Notes: generated from the letters alone by a model not told the origin. Counted from the first letter of the stretch, positions 9,786 through 20,401 are shown. The stretch: 64,000 bases of DNA from Cellulomonas fimi (GCF_012952065.1 NZ_JABCJJ010000005.1:119732-183731), one strand, 5' to 3'. Translations and numbers: made by a program.

Positions 9786-10634
9786 CTACGGCGCCACGAG
9801 CGGGCCGTAGGCGTCCGGCCTCCGGTCGCGGTAGAACTGCCAGGTCTCGCGGACGCGCCGCAGCTCCTCGAGGTCGAGGTCGCGGACCACCAGCTCGGAG
9901 CGGTCCTTGCTCGCGACCTCGCCGACGTAGTTGCCGGTCGGGCTGACGAAGTACGAGCTGCCGTAGAACGTCACCGCCTCGCCGCCGAACTCCTCCGACT
10001 CGGTGCCGATGCGGTTGTTCGCCCCGATGAAGTACCCGTTCGCGATCGCGGCGGCGGGCTGCTCGAGCTCCCAGAGCCGGTTGGAGATGCCGGGAGCGGT
10101 GGCTGAGGGGTTGAAGACGAGCTCGGCGCCCGCGAGACCCAGGGCGCGCCAACCCTCGGGGAAGTGCCGGTCGTAGCAGATGTTGACCCCGATCCTCCCG
10201 GCGGCGGTGTCGAACACCGGCCAGCCCAGGTTCCCCGGGCGGAAGTAGAACTTCTCGAAGAAGTGGGGCAGCTGCGGGATGTGGGTCTTGCGGTACTTGC
10301 CGAGGTAGCTGCCGTCCGCGTCGACGACCGCCGCGGTGTTGTAGAGCACGCCCGGCTGCTCCTCCTCGTACAGCGGCACGACGATCACGATGCGGTGCTC
10401 GCGCGCGAGCGCCTGGAACCGCTCGACCGTCGGCCCGGGCACCGACTCCGCGTACTCGAAGTACTTCGGGTCCTGGACCGCGCCGAAGTACGGCCCGTAG
10501 AAGAGCTCCTGGAAGCAGATCACCTGGGCGCCCTGGGCGGCGGCGTCGCGCACGAACTCCTCGTGCACCTTGATCATCGACTCCTTGTCGCCGGTCCAGG
10601 TGGTCTGGGTCAGTGCTGCGCGTACGACGGTCAT
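9786..10634 (-). CDS. Beta-ureidopropionase (N-carbamoyl-beta-alanine amidohydrolase), nitrilase superfamily
   Basis: A carbon-nitrogen hydrolase of 282 aa that removes the carbamoyl group from N-carbamoyl-beta-alanine, giving beta-alanine, CO2 and ammonia. The Glu-Lys-Cys triad is visible as E43 in CFQELFYGPY, K116 in KYRKTHIP, and C153 in NICYDRHFPE. FNPSATAPGISNRLWELEQP and IGANNRIGTE are typical of the beta-ureidopropionase/carbamoylputrescinase branch. The true start is taken as the ATG after GGAGGGG rather than the longer open frame, because similarity begins at MTVVRAALTQ. It is the first gene of the catabolic operon and lies about 55 bases downstream of a predicted start of transcription. 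Confidence 0.93.
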   Translation of the reverse strand: MTVVRAALTQTTWTGDKESMIKVHEEFVRDAAAQGAQVICFQELFYGPYFGAVQDPKYFEYAESVPGPTVERFQALAREHRIVIVVPLYEEEQPGVLYNTAAVVDADGSYLGKYRKTHIPQLPHFFEKFYFRPGNLGWPVFDTAAGRIGVNICYDRHFPEGWRALGLAGAELVFNPSATAPGISNRLWELEQPAAAIANGYFIGANNRIGTESEEFGGEAVTFYGSSYFVSPTGNYVGEVASKDRSELVVRDLDLEELRRVRETWQFYRDRRPDAYGPLVAP

Positions 10635-10695
10635 GTGCCTCGCCCCTCCGGTCTGCGTCCGGGTCACGGTCGCGGTCGGTTCTGCCGATCGGCCC

Positions 10696-10724
10696 ACTAT
10701 GGCTGGGCACGCCCTCCCTGACCA
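10696..10724 (-). promoter_or_regulatory. Candidate promoter and overlapping dyad for the pyrimidine operon
   Basis: On the minus strand TGGTCA (10724-10719) and CATAGT (10701-10696) are separated by 17 bases and match the -35 and -10 consensus at 4 of 6 positions each. The imperfect palindrome GACCAGGGGTC (plus strand, 10720-10730) overlaps the -35 element and could be an operator. The rest of the 268-base gap 10635-10902 shows no gene. Confidence 0.35.
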
Positions 10725-10902
10725 GGGGTCGGGCGACCACGTTCGGGCGGACCTCGCCCGCGCCGGTCGTTCCGTGAGGTCCGGGTATGCGGTATGCGGC
10801 GGGCAGCGCCGAGACCGTGATCCCACCCGTCGTGGTCGTGCCCGGGTTCGACGCTCACGCTGCTGGTCGACGACGCCGTGGCGCGCCTCGCGTAGGCGCC
10901 CC

Positions 10903-11709
10903 TCAGCCGCGTGCGGCCGCGGCGGCCTTCCAGCCCTGGGCGTAGGCCTCGGCGCTGCCCAACGCGAACATGTCGTCCGCGCCCCGGCGGACGAGAGCGC
11001 ACGCCCCCGGTCCGTCGTCGTCCGTCACGAGGTGGCCGAGCCCGCGGACCACCGCGACCGGCCGCCCCGCGACCTTGCCCTTGACGAGCTCGGCCGCCGC
11101 CGCGATCTCGTCGGCCACCGCGGTCATCGTGACCTCGAGCGGCCGACCGTGCGAGTCCGTGCCGCCGCGCAGGTCCTCGAGGACGGTGATCCCCGCGGCA
11201 CCGATCGCGAGGTCCGTCTGGCCGTGCCGCCACGGGCGACCGGCCGTGTCCGTGACGACGACGCCGACGCACACCCCGAGCCGCTCGCGCAGCCCCGCCC
11301 GCAGCGCGCGGGCCGACGCGTCGGGGTCCACCGGCAGGAGCAGGACGGTGCCTTCGGGCGTGTTGCTCGCGTCGACGCCCGCGGCCGCCATCACCAGGCC
11401 GAGGCGGTTCTCGACGATGCGGGTGACTCCCCCGGCGTGCTCGCGTGTCGCCACGACGCGGACCGTCTCGTCGGTGATCGCCTGCTCGCGGTCCGCGGCC
11501 GCGACGACGCGGCCCTCGGCCTTGGAGACCACCTTGCTGGTGACGACGACGACGTCGCCGTCCGCGAGCGCCGTCGGGCCGGGTGCTCCGCCGTCGGGCC
11601 CGGGAAGGTCCAGACGCGCGAGGACAGGCACGAGCAGCTCCACCAGGTCGTCCCCCGGGGCCACCTCGGGGATGCCCCCGGGCGCGGTCACGGAGAAGGC
11701 GGCGCTCAC
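10903..11709 (-). CDS. cofE: Coenzyme F420-0:L-glutamate ligase (F420 gamma-glutamyl ligase)
   Basis: A 268-aa protein that adds gamma-linked glutamates to F420-0 with GTP. Family motifs are [16 protein letters not shown] at about 52-67, TREHAGG and [19 protein letters not shown] at about 97-115, [21 protein letters not shown] at about 149-169, and a C-terminal [12 protein letters not shown]. It matches only the N-terminal ligase domain of mycobacterial FbiB; the nitroreductase-like C-terminal domain that reduces dehydro-F420-0 is absent here. The GTG start lies 7 bases after the stop of the FGD-like gene, so the two are probably co-transcribed. This neighbour pair suggests the cell makes and uses F420. 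Confidence 0.92.
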   Translation of the reverse strand: MSAAFSVTAPGGIPEVAPGDDLVELLVPVLARLDLPGPDGGAPGPTALADGDVVVVTSKVVSKAEGRVVAAADREQAITDETVRVVATREHAGGVTRIVENRLGLVMAAAGVDASNTPEGTVLLLPVDPDASARALRAGLRERLGVCVGVVVTDTAGRPWRHGQTDLAIGAAGITVLEDLRGGTDSHGRPLEVTMTAVADEIAAAAELVKGKVAGRPVAVVRGLGHLVTDDDGPGACALVRRGADDMFALGSAEAYAQGWKAAAAARG

Positions 11710-11716
11710 CGCGACG

Positions 11717-12721
11717 TCACCGGCTCAGGCGCGGAAGGACGTCGCGGGCGAAGGTGTCGATCCACTCGCGCTGGTTGCGCCCCACGTTGTGCAGGTAGAT
11801 GCGGTCGAAGCCGAGGTCCACGAACTTCTGGATGTAGGCCCGGTGCTCGTCGGGGTCCGCGGAGATGACCATCCGGCCCTCGAAGTCCTCGGGGCGCACG
11901 AGCTTGGCCATCTGCTCGAAGTCGAACGGCGAGCGGATGTCGGCCTTCGGGAACTTCATGCCGCCGTTGGGCCACTCGTGCATCGCGTTGGCGAGCGCCT
12001 GCTCGTCCGTCTCGGCCCACGAGAGGTGCAGCTGGAGCACCTTCGGCATCGTGGCGGGGTCCTTGCCTGCCTCGCGCGCGCCGTCGTCGAACTTGGCGAA
12101 CAGGCCCGAGATCTTCTCGAGCGGGGCGCCCACGGTGATCAGCCCGTCCGCGGCCCGGCCGGCGCGCTTGGCCGTCACGGGGCCGGCCGTCGCGACGAGG
12201 ATCTCGGGCGCGACGTCGGGCATGGTCCACAGGCGCGTCGACTCGAGCGTGAAGAACTGCCCCGAGTGCTTGACGTCCTTGCCCGCGATCGATGCCGCGA
12301 ACAGCTTCTTGATGAGGTCGATCGCCTCGAACATGCGGTGGATCCGCTCGGGCGCCTCGGGCCAGTACCCGGCCACGACGTGCTCGTTGAGCGCCTCGCC
12401 GGAGCCGAGCCCGAGCCAGTGCCGCCCCGGGTACATCGCGGCGAGCGTCGCCGACGCCTGGGCGACCATCGCGGGGTGCCAGCGGAACGTCGGCGCCGTG
12501 ACGCCCGGGCCGAGGTCGCCGCGCGTCCGCTCGCCGAGCGCGGCGAGCACGTTCCACACGAACGCCGACTGCCCCTGCGCGGGCACCCACGGCTGGAAGT
12601 GGTCGGCCGCCATCACGCCGGAGAAGCCGCGCTCCTCGGCGTACGCCGCCAGCTCGAGGACCTCGGTCGGGTGGAACTGCTCGAGCATCGCCGCGTAGCC
12701 GATGGTCAGTCCGGTGCCCAT
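11717..12721 (-). CDS. F420-dependent LLM oxidoreductase, FGD (glucose-6-phosphate dehydrogenase)-like
   Basis: A luciferase-like TIM-barrel protein of 334 aa resembling mycobacterial F420-dependent glucose-6-phosphate dehydrogenase. Shared motifs are ADHFQPW at about 39-45 (catalytic His region), [15 protein letters not shown] near 75-89, and [13 protein letters not shown] near 103-115. The C-terminal ISADPDEH and [15 protein letters not shown] are also family-like. It is transcribed with the F420 ligase gene, which supports F420 as cofactor. Many proteins of this clade are not true glucose-6-phosphate dehydrogenases, so the substrate is left open. The ATG start gives the expected N-terminus [16 protein letters not shown]. 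Confidence 0.85.
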   Translation of the reverse strand: MGTGLTIGYAAMLEQFHPTEVLELAAYAEERGFSGVMAADHFQPWVPAQGQSAFVWNVLAALGERTRGDLGPGVTAPTFRWHPAMVAQASATLAAMYPGRHWLGLGSGEALNEHVVAGYWPEAPERIHRMFEAIDLIKKLFAASIAGKDVKHSGQFFTLESTRLWTMPDVAPEILVATAGPVTAKRAGRAADGLITVGAPLEKISGLFAKFDDGAREAGKDPATMPKVLQLHLSWAETDEQALANAMHEWPNGGMKFPKADIRSPFDFEQMAKLVRPEDFEGRMVISADPDEHRAYIQKFVDLGFDRIYLHNVGRNQREWIDTFARDVLPRLSR

Positions 12722-12766
12722 GCGCTCCCACCTCGTCGTTCGCCACGGCACGCCGCGCGCCGTGAC

Positions 12767-12799
12767 CCCTGGCCCGACCCTACGCGGGACGGGCCAGGG
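12767..12799. promoter_or_regulatory. 10-bp inverted repeat in the divergent FGD-like/valS intergenic region
   Basis: CCCTGGCCCG at 12767-12776 is exactly complementary to CGGGCCAGGG at 12790-12799, with a 13-base loop. It lies between divergently read genes, where a terminator is not needed, so an operator or a 5' leader stem is more likely. No other feature is seen in the 208-base gap. Confidence 0.4.
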
Positions 12800-12929
12800 T
12801 TGGGACGTCGCTCGGACGAGACCGGGTGCCGAGCTCCGGCGCCCGGACGCCCACCGTTCCTCGCGTGAACCCTGGTGGACCCTGGGTGCGTGCGCGGGGG
12901 CCGCCGTGCGTCTGGGAGAATCGGCCGCT

Positions 12930-15674
12930 ATGAGCGACGACCAGCCGACCACCTCCTCCCCCGCAGCGAGCGACCAGGCCGGGTCAGCCGCCTCGCGGGT
13001 TCCCGACAAGGTCTCCCTCGACGGGCTCGAGGACCGCTGGAACGCCGCCTGGACCGCGGACCGGACGTACTCGTTCGACCGGACGGCTTCGCGCGCGCGG
13101 GTGTACTCGATCGACACCCCGCCCCCGACCGTCTCGGGCTCGCTGCACGTCGGCCACGTCTTCTCGTTCACGCACACCGACGTCGACGCGCGCTACCGGC
13201 GGATGTCCGGCCGCGAGGTGTTCTACCCGATGGGCTGGGACGACAACGGCCTGCCGACCGAGCGCCGGGTGCAGAACTACTTCGGGGTGCGCTGCGACCC
13301 GTCGCTCCCCTACGACCCCGACCTCACCCCTCCGCAGGTGGGGGGCGACGGCAAGAGCGGCAAGGCGGCCGACCAGCTCCCCGTCTCGCGCCGGAACTTC
13401 ATCGAGCTGTGCGAGCGGCTCACGATCGAGGACGAGCGGGAGTTCGAGTCGCTCTTCCGGTACCTCGGCCTCTCGGTCGACTGGGACCACCACTACCAGA
13501 CCATCTCCGCCGAGTCCCGGGCCGTCGCCCAGCAGGCGTTCCTGCGCAACCTCGCGCGCGGCGAGGCGTACCAGGCCGAGGCGCCGGGCCTGTGGGACGT
13601 GACCTTCCAGACCGCAGTCGCGCAGGCCGAGCTCGAGGCGCGTGACTACCCGGGCGCGTTCCACCGCGTGGCCTTCCACCCGGCGTCGGGCACTGCGGGC
13701 GGTGACGGTGCGGCGGGCGGGGCGGCTGCGCCCGTGGTCATCGAGACCACGCGGCCCGAGCTCATCCCCGCCGTCGTCGCGCTCGTCGCGCACCCCGACG
13801 ACGAGCGCTACCAGCATCTGTTCGGGACCACGGTCCGGTCGCCGCTGTTCGGCGTCGAGGTGCCCGTCCTCGCGCACCCGCTCGCCGAGCCCGACAAGGG
13901 TGCGGGCATCGCGATGTGCTGCACCTTCGGCGACCTCACCGACGTGCAGTGGTGGCGCGAGCTGCAGCTGCCGACGCGCTCGGTCATCGGCCGCGACGGG
14001 CGCCTCGTGCGCGAGACGCCCGCCTGGCTGACGGCCGAGGCAGGCGCCTCGCCGTCGGCCGCGGGGCTCTGGCCCCAGCTCGCCGGCAAGACGACGTTCT
14101 CCGCCCGCGCCGCCGTCGTCGACGCCCTGCGTGCGAGCGGGGACCTCGACGGCGAGCCGGTCTCGACGCAGCGCAAGGCGAACTTCTACGAGCGGGGCGA
14201 CAAGCCGCTCGAGATCGTGACCTCACGGCAGTGGTACATCCGCAACGGCGGGCGCGACGCGGGACTGCGCGACGAGCTGCTCGCCCGTGGCAAGGAGCTG
14301 GCCTTCCACCCGGACTTCATGCGGGTCCGGTACGAGAACTGGGTGGGTGGGCTCAACGGTGACTGGCTCATCTCCCGCCAGCGCTTCTTCGGCGTGCCGT
14401 TCCCGGTGTGGTACCCGGTCGACGCCGACGGCGAGGTCGACCACGACGCCCCGATCCTCCCCACCGAGGACCAGCTCCCGGTGGACCCCTCGGCGGACGT
14501 GCCGCCCGGGTACACGGCCGAGCAGCGCGGCGTCGCGGGCGGCTTCGTGGGCGACCCTGACGTGATGGACACGTGGGCCACGAGCTCGCTGACCCCGCAC
14601 ATCGCGGGCGGCTGGCGCACCGACCCCGACCTCTTCGCGCGGGTGTTCCCGATGGACCTGCGCCCGCAGGGCCACGACATCATCCGCACGTGGCTGTTCT
14701 CGACCGTGCTGCGCGCGCACCTCGAGCACGGCTCGCTCCCGTGGGGCAACGCCGCACTGAGCGGGTGGATCCTCGACCCCGACCGCAAGAAGATGTCCAA
14801 GTCGAAGGGCAACGTCGTCACCCCGCGGGGCCTGCTCGAGGAGCACGGGACCGACGCCGTGCGCTACTGGGCCGCGTCCGCGCGCCTGGGGACCGACGCG
14901 GCCTTCGAGGTCGGCCAGATGAAGATCGGCCGGCGGCTCGCGATCAAGGTCCTCAACGCGAGCAAGTTCGCGCTGTCGTTCGGTGGCGACGACGGCCTGG
15001 CGATCGACCCGGCACTCGTGACCGAGCCGCTCGACCGTGCGATGCTCGCGGGTCTGGCGGACGTCGTCGAGCGGTCGACCGCGGCGTTCGAGTCGTACGA
15101 GACGCCGCGCGCGCTCGAGGCCACCGAGACCTTCTTCTGGTCGTTCTGCGACGACTACCTCGAGCTGGTCAAGGACCGCGCCTACGGCGCCGGTGCGGTC
15201 GAGCTCTCCGCGGCGACGGCCTCGGCGCGCGCGGCGCTCGGCCTCGCGCTCGAGACGCTCCTGCGCCTGTTCGCCCCGGTGCTGCCGTTCGCGACCGAGG
15301 AGGTGTGGTCGTGGTGGAAGGAGGGCTCGGTCCATCGTGCGCCGTGGCCGACCTCCGACGGGCTGCGGGCCGCGGCCGGCGACGCCGACCCCGGGCTGCT
15401 CGCGGCCGCCGGCGCTGCGCTGGCCGCACTGCGGAAGGTGAAGTCGGAGGCCAAGGTCTCGATGCGCACGGAGATCTCGCGCGCCGAGCTCGTGGTCCCG
15501 GCGGACGCGGTCGCGGCCGTCACGAGCGCGGAGAGCGACGTGCGTGCGGCGGGCCGGGTCACCGGAGAGCTGTCGCTGGTCGCGGCGCCCGAGGGCGCCG
15601 AGACGATCGAGGTCCGGCTCGCGGACCTCGTGCCCGCGGAGCCGAAGGCGCCGGAGGGTCCGGCGGCCGGCTGA
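12930..15674 (+). CDS. valS: Valyl-tRNA synthetase
   Basis: Class I aminoacyl-tRNA synthetase of 914 aa that charges tRNA-Val. The HIGH motif appears as HVGH after PPPTVSGSL at about residues 71-74, and KMSKS at about 620 in DRKKMSKSKGNVVTPRG. GWDDNGLPTERRVQNYFGVR and the editing-domain segment VIETTRPELIPAVVALVAHPDD mark it as ValRS of the actinobacterial/archaeal-like branch. The C-terminal end carries KVKSEAKVSMRTEI of the anticodon-side helical region. The start is the ATG at 12930, preceded by GGGAGA; longer upstream frames are not similar to ValRS. A strong hairpin 62 bases after the stop ends the unit. Confidence 0.97.
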   Translation: MSDDQPTTSSPAASDQAGSAASRVPDKVSLDGLEDRWNAAWTADRTYSFDRTASRARVYSIDTPPPTVSGSLHVGHVFSFTHTDVDARYRRMSGREVFYPMGWDDNGLPTERRVQNYFGVRCDPSLPYDPDLTPPQVGGDGKSGKAADQLPVSRRNFIELCERLTIEDEREFESLFRYLGLSVDWDHHYQTISAESRAVAQQAFLRNLARGEAYQAEAPGLWDVTFQTAVAQAELEARDYPGAFHRVAFHPASGTAGGDGAAGGAAAPVVIETTRPELIPAVVALVAHPDDERYQHLFGTTVRSPLFGVEVPVLAHPLAEPDKGAGIAMCCTFGDLTDVQWWRELQLPTRSVIGRDGRLVRETPAWLTAEAGASPSAAGLWPQLAGKTTFSARAAVVDALRASGDLDGEPVSTQRKANFYERGDKPLEIVTSRQWYIRNGGRDAGLRDELLARGKELAFHPDFMRVRYENWVGGLNGDWLISRQRFFGVPFPVWYPVDADGEVDHDAPILPTEDQLPVDPSADVPPGYTAEQRGVAGGFVGDPDVMDTWATSSLTPHIAGGWRTDPDLFARVFPMDLRPQGHDIIRTWLFSTVLRAHLEHGSLPWGNAALSGWILDPDRKKMSKSKGNVVTPRGLLEEHGTDAVRYWAASARLGTDAAFEVGQMKIGRRLAIKVLNASKFALSFGGDDGLAIDPALVTEPLDRAMLAGLADVVERSTAAFESYETPRALEATETFFWSFCDDYLELVKDRAYGAGAVELSAATASARAALGLALETLLRLFAPVLPFATEEVWSWWKEGSVHRAPWPTSDGLRAAAGDADPGLLAAAGAALAALRKVKSEAKVSMRTEISRAELVVPADAVAAVTSAESDVRAAGRVTGELSLVAAPEGAETIEVRLADLVPAEPKAPEGPAAG

Positions 15675-15735
15675 CCTCCCCTGCCCACGCGATCCCTCGC
15701 CGCACGCCCTCAGAACCCGCTGACGTCCGAGCGTT

Positions 15736-15781
15736 GACGTCCGAGCGCTGACCTCCGACCGGAGGTCAGCGCTCGGACGTC
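15736..15781. terminator. Long perfect hairpin between convergent valS and baeRF genes
   Basis: The arms 15736-15756 and 15761-15781 pair without mismatch over about 21 bases around a 4-base loop, beginning GACGTCCGAGC and ending GCTCGGACGTC. There is no U-tract, which is common for high-GC actinobacterial terminators; the placement between convergent genes fits bidirectional termination. A partial copy, TGACGTCCGAGCG, precedes it at 15721-15733, in tandem with the left arm. A related palindrome lies at 43112-43157. Confidence 0.75.
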
Positions 15782-15807
15782 GCGTGGTGGAGCGACGGTT
15801 CGGGTGG

Positions 15808-17010
15808 TCAGACGACGTCGCGGACCCGGCCCCGGTCGGCCGACTGGGAGAGCACGGCCTCGCTCGGGGTCGCCGAGTCGTGCCAGCGCAGCACAGCCCC
15901 GACCCCGTCGATCAGGTCGACGCTGCCGTCGACCGCGAACGTGAGCCCGGCGTCCTGCCCGAGCGCCGCCCGGACGAGACCGATGTCAGCGCGCAGCTCG
16001 CGCGCGCCGTCGTCGACGCCCATCGCCGCGAGGTCCGAACGGCTCCCGGCGATCTGGAGCGGGTCCGGGCCGACCCAGACCGTGCGCTCGGCGAGCGGCG
16101 ACGTGGGGGTCGCGACCGACTCGAGCAGCACGAGCTCCGCGACCTGGCCGCGTCCCAGCACCGCGATCACGTCGTCGAGCTGGGTCACGGCCGCCTCACC
16201 GCGACCCTGCTCGAGCCGGAACCGGTCGAGCACCTCCTCGCGGCGGCGGGCCCGGTAGGCGTCCAGGGTGGCGCGAACGCGCTCGTCGAACGAGTCCTGC
16301 TTCACCCCGTCGGCGCGCGAGCCGCCCGGCACCTCGACCACCAGCTCCTTCGCCTTGTGCCCGAGCGCCTGGTGGAGCAGCGGCACCGCGCGCACGTCAC
16401 CGGTGAGGATGATCAGCTCGGGCGTCCGCTCGCGGATCTGGCGGTCGATGTCGGCGGCGACCGTCTCGGCGTTGCGCTCCCACGAGTCCTCGGCACGCAT
16501 CTGGCTGCGCCGGTGGTGCCAGCCGTCGCCCGTGCGGACCTTGCGGATCTCGTCGTGGTCGCCCTCGACCACCTCGTGCAATCCGCCGGCGAGCCGACCC
16601 GAGTCGTCGCTCCAGTACAGGTCGGCGCCGACCCGGTCGACGACGACCAGGAGGTGGTCGACCGTCTCGTCCGCGGCGCGTGCCGCGGGCAGGAGCGCGG
16701 GGACCGGGCCGTGCACGCCCATGTCCTGCGCCGGCGGTTCGGCGAGCACCCGGTCGACGCGGACGCCCTCGGCATCCGCGATGAGGACCCGTCCGTGCGG
16801 CGCGGCCACGCGGGTCGGGCGGTCGATCCGGTCACCGAGCTCGTCGAGCAGGCGCGACGGTGCGCCCTGCCGTTCCAGCTCCCGGCGCAGCCCCTTCCAG
16901 CGGTCCTGCACCTCCGTGGCACCCGCTGGGTCGGCCCGTGTCGCATCGAGGTAGACGGTGGTGAACGGGCCGGTTCGTCCGAGAAGTGGCTTGAGCCAGT
17001 CGAGCTTCAT
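15808..17010 (-). CDS. baeRF family 2 (Rv2629-like) archaeo-eukaryotic release-factor-fold protein
   Basis: A 400-aa protein resembling M. tuberculosis Rv2629 and the bacterial archaeo-eukaryotic release factor (baeRF/Vms1-like) family, which is predicted to act on ribosomes or peptidyl-tRNA. N-terminal GPFTTVYLDATRADP and RWKGLRRELERQGAP at about 37-51 are characteristic. The RNase H-like domain includes HLLVVVDRVGADLYW, HRRSQMRAEDSWERNA and ELIILTGDVRAVPLLHQAL. The ATG follows GGAGG at good spacing; an upstream extension of the frame was rejected. It is read alone, convergent with valS. Molecular function is not established for this subfamily. Confidence 0.82.
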   Translation of the reverse strand: MKLDWLKPLLGRTGPFTTVYLDATRADPAGATEVQDRWKGLRRELERQGAPSRLLDELGDRIDRPTRVAAPHGRVLIADAEGVRVDRVLAEPPAQDMGVHGPVPALLPAARAADETVDHLLVVVDRVGADLYWSDDSGRLAGGLHEVVEGDHDEIRKVRTGDGWHHRRSQMRAEDSWERNAETVAADIDRQIRERTPELIILTGDVRAVPLLHQALGHKAKELVVEVPGGSRADGVKQDSFDERVRATLDAYRARRREEVLDRFRLEQGRGEAAVTQLDDVIAVLGRGQVAELVLLESVATPTSPLAERTVWVGPDPLQIAGSRSDLAAMGVDDGARELRADIGLVRAALGQDAGLTFAVDGSVDLIDGVGAVLRWHDSATPSEAVLSQSADRGRVRDVV

Positions 17011-17227
17011 GGGCAACGCCTCCGGGTCGACGGGTGATCCGGCCCACGCCACGGGCGGGGCCGGGTGTGACCTGTCCACAGTGCTCCACCCGGGGTGCGG
17101 GTGCCACCCCTGGTCCGGTCTCCGGACCCGATCCCGCCCCGATGGAGGCGACTTGCGTCGGTTGTCCGGGCCGGCGCCCGGCCGCTGGGGCGACGAGTGG
17201 CGCTCTCCGCCCGGGCCGCACGTGCCG

Positions 17228-17533
17228 TCAGGACCGCGCGCTCGCGATCTCCTCGTGGTGCCGGATGACCTCCTCGACGATGAACCCGAGGAACTTCTCC
17301 GCGAAGACCGGGTCGAGCCCGGCGTCGTGCGCCAGGGTCCGCAGCCGCTCGATCTGCTGCGCCTCACGGGCCGGGTCGGACGGCGGAAGCCCCTGCGACG
17401 CCTTGAGGTGCCCGACGCGCTGGGTGCACTTGAACCGCTCGGCGAGCAGGTGCACGAGCGCGGCGTCGATGTTGTCGATGCTCTGACGCAGCGAGGCGAG
17501 CTCCGGTGGGATCCCCGGTCCGACGGCGGTCAC
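17228..17533 (-). CDS. Chorismate mutase (AroQ type)
   Basis: A small all-alpha AroQ-fold chorismate mutase of 101 aa, catalysing chorismate to prephenate for Phe/Tyr synthesis. It shows the typical helix 1 [20 protein letters not shown] with the conserved Arg, then [21 protein letters not shown] and the C-terminal [15 protein letters not shown]. No signal peptide is seen, so it is the cytoplasmic type, like Rv0948c. The GTG start lies 4 bases after the clpX stop, suggesting readthrough from clpX. Such small enzymes can depend on complex formation with DAHP synthase in actinobacteria; that partner is not in the window. Confidence 0.9.
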   Translation of the reverse strand: MTAVGPGIPPELASLRQSIDNIDAALVHLLAERFKCTQRVGHLKASQGLPPSDPAREAQQIERLRTLAHDAGLDPVFAEKFLGFIVEEVIRHHEEIASARS

Positions 17534-17537
17534 GCGG

Positions 17538-18818
<1,281 letters not shown>

Positions 18819-18953
18819 TGCCGTCCCCTTCCTTCGGTTCGTCCGCCCTGCCGGGGACGAGATACCTCGTGCGAGCGGCCCGCCCGCAGGCGGACGCGCT
18901 CTTCCCATTGCACACCACCCGCGGTCCGGTGTCAGCATCAACACCCGGGTGGC

Positions 18954-18978
18954 GGGCACCGAGTATGCCTGGGTGCCC
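18954..18978 (-). terminator. Small hairpin between clpP2 and clpX
   Basis: GGGCACC at 18954-18960 pairs with GGTGCCC at 18972-18978 over an 11-base loop, 58 bases after the clpP2 stop. It could partly terminate the clpP1P2 transcript before clpX. There is no U-tract, so this is weak. Nothing else was seen in the 217-base gap. Confidence 0.3.
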
Positions 18979-19035
18979 GTCATGTCCCGCGGGGCGCCAC
19001 CCCCGGCGTGCGCGGTCGCGGCCCCGGTCGCCTGA

Positions 19036-19725
19036 TCAGACGGGTGCGGTCACGACCTTGCGGCTCGCGAGCACCTGGTCGACCAAGCCGTACTCCATCG
19101 CCTCGGCGGCCGTGAGGATCTTGTCCCGCTCGATGTCCTGGCGGACCTGCTCGACCGTCCGGCCGGAGTGCTGGGCCAGGGTCTCCTCGAGCCACTCGCG
19201 CATACGGATCAGCTCGTTGGCGTGGATCTCGATGTCGGAGGCCTGGGCGTAGCCGCCGCCCTCCATCGCAGGCTGGTGGATCAGCACACGGGCGTTCGGA
19301 AGCGCGAGCCGCTTGCCGGGCGTCCCGGCGCCGAGCAGCACGGCGGCGGCCGAGGCGGCCTGCCCGAGGCACACGGTCTGGATCTGCGGCTTGATGTACT
19401 GCATCGTGTCGTAGATCGCCGTCATGGCCGTGAACGAGCCGCCCGGCGAGTTGATGTACAGGATGATGTCGCGGTCCGGGTCGGTGCTCTCGAGCACCAG
19501 GAGCTGGGCCATCACGTCGTCCGCCGACGCGTCGTCGACCTGGACGCCCAGGAAGATGATCCGGTCCTCGAAGAGCTTGGTGTACGGGTCCTGGCGCTTG
19601 AAGCCGTACGCCGTGCGCTCCTCGAACTGGGGCAGGACGTACCGGTTCGCGGGCGCACCGTAGGGCAGCGCGCGGCCGCCGGCGAGGCGGGCGGCGCTGG
19701 AGAGGTACTGCGACTCGATGCTCAC
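19036..19725 (-). CDS. clpP2: ATP-dependent Clp protease proteolytic subunit ClpP2
   Basis: Serine protease subunit of 229 aa that co-assembles with ClpP1 into the actinobacterial ClpP1P2 tetradecamer. The catalytic Ser is in [16 protein letters not shown], the His in ARVLIHQP, and the Asp in [21 protein letters not shown]. The chaperone-docking N-terminal region [19 protein letters not shown] is of ClpP2 type. The GTG start ([17 protein letters not shown]) follows GAGGAG; the longer open frame overlapping clpP1 was rejected. It is 52 bases downstream of clpP1 and probably co-transcribed with it. Confidence 0.95.
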   Translation of the reverse strand: MSIESQYLSSAARLAGGRALPYGAPANRYVLPQFEERTAYGFKRQDPYTKLFEDRIIFLGVQVDDASADDVMAQLLVLESTDPDRDIILYINSPGGSFTAMTAIYDTMQYIKPQIQTVCLGQAASAAAVLLGAGTPGKRLALPNARVLIHQPAMEGGGYAQASDIEIHANELIRMREWLEETLAQHSGRTVEQVRQDIERDKILTAAEAMEYGLVDQVLASRKVVTAPV

Positions 19726-19777
19726 GGGATCTCCTCGTTCTTGTGCAAAGGGCTGGCGCGGTGCGGTGCCGGCGGCG

Positions 19778-20401
19778 TCAGGAGCCGGTCGTGCCGCCGC
19801 CACCCGTGACCGAGCCGGCGTGCGCGACGACGTGGTCGACGAACCCGTACTCGAGGGCCTCGGGCGCGGTGAACCAGCGGTCCCGGTCCGAGTCGGTGTG
19901 GATCTGCTCGACGCTCTTGCCGGTCTGCTCGGCGATGAGCTCCGCGAGGACCGTCTTCATGTGCAGGATCAGCTGGGCGTTGATCCGGACGTCCGTGGCC
20001 GTGCCGCCGATACCGCCCGAGGGCTGGTGCATCATCACGCGGGCGTGAGGGGTGGCGTACCGCTTGCCCTTGGTGCCCGAGGAGAGCAGGAACTGCCCCA
20101 TCGAGGCCGCCATGCCCATCGCGACCGTCGCGACGTCGGGCTTGATGAACTTCATGGTGTCGTAGATCGCCATGCCGGCCGTGATCGAGCCGCCGGGCGA
20201 GTTGATGTACAGGAAGATGTCCTTGTCCGGGTCCTCCGCCGCGAGGAGCAGCATCTGGGCGCAGATCGCGTTCGCGTTCTCGTCGCGGACCTCCGACCCG
20301 AGCCAGATGATTCGCTCCTTGAGGAGCCGGTTGTAGATGTGGTCGCTGAGTCCCAGGCCCGGACCGTCGGCCCGCGCGATCATCGGCATCTGCTCGTTCA
20401 C
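19778..20401 (-). CDS. clpP1: ATP-dependent Clp protease proteolytic subunit ClpP1
   Basis: Serine protease subunit of 207 aa, partner of ClpP2. The catalytic Ser lies in [15 protein letters not shown], the His in [11 protein letters not shown], and the Asp in [21 protein letters not shown]. The handle helix contains [14 protein letters not shown]. Three starts are possible: TTG 20404, GTG 20401 and an ATG four codons further in. GTG is preferred because GGGAG stands 5 bases before it. It is the first gene of clpP1-clpP2 and is preceded by paired ClgR-like boxes. Confidence 0.95.
   Translation of the reverse strand: MNEQMPMIARADGPGLGLSDHIYNRLLKERIIWLGSEVRDENANAICAQMLLLAAEDPDKDIFLYINSPGGSITAGMAIYDTMKFIKPDVATVAMGMAASMGQFLLSSGTKGKRYATPHARVMMHQPSGGIGGTATDVRINAQLILHMKTVLAELIAEQTGKSVEQIHTDSDRDRWFTAPEALEYGFVDHVVAHAGSVTGGGGTTGS

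Noticed and set aside
17011..17227. Possible small gene or RNA between baeRF and chorismate mutase genes
   Set aside because: No ORF with a ribosome site and no convincing stem with termination features was found; only short GC-rich self-complementary patches.
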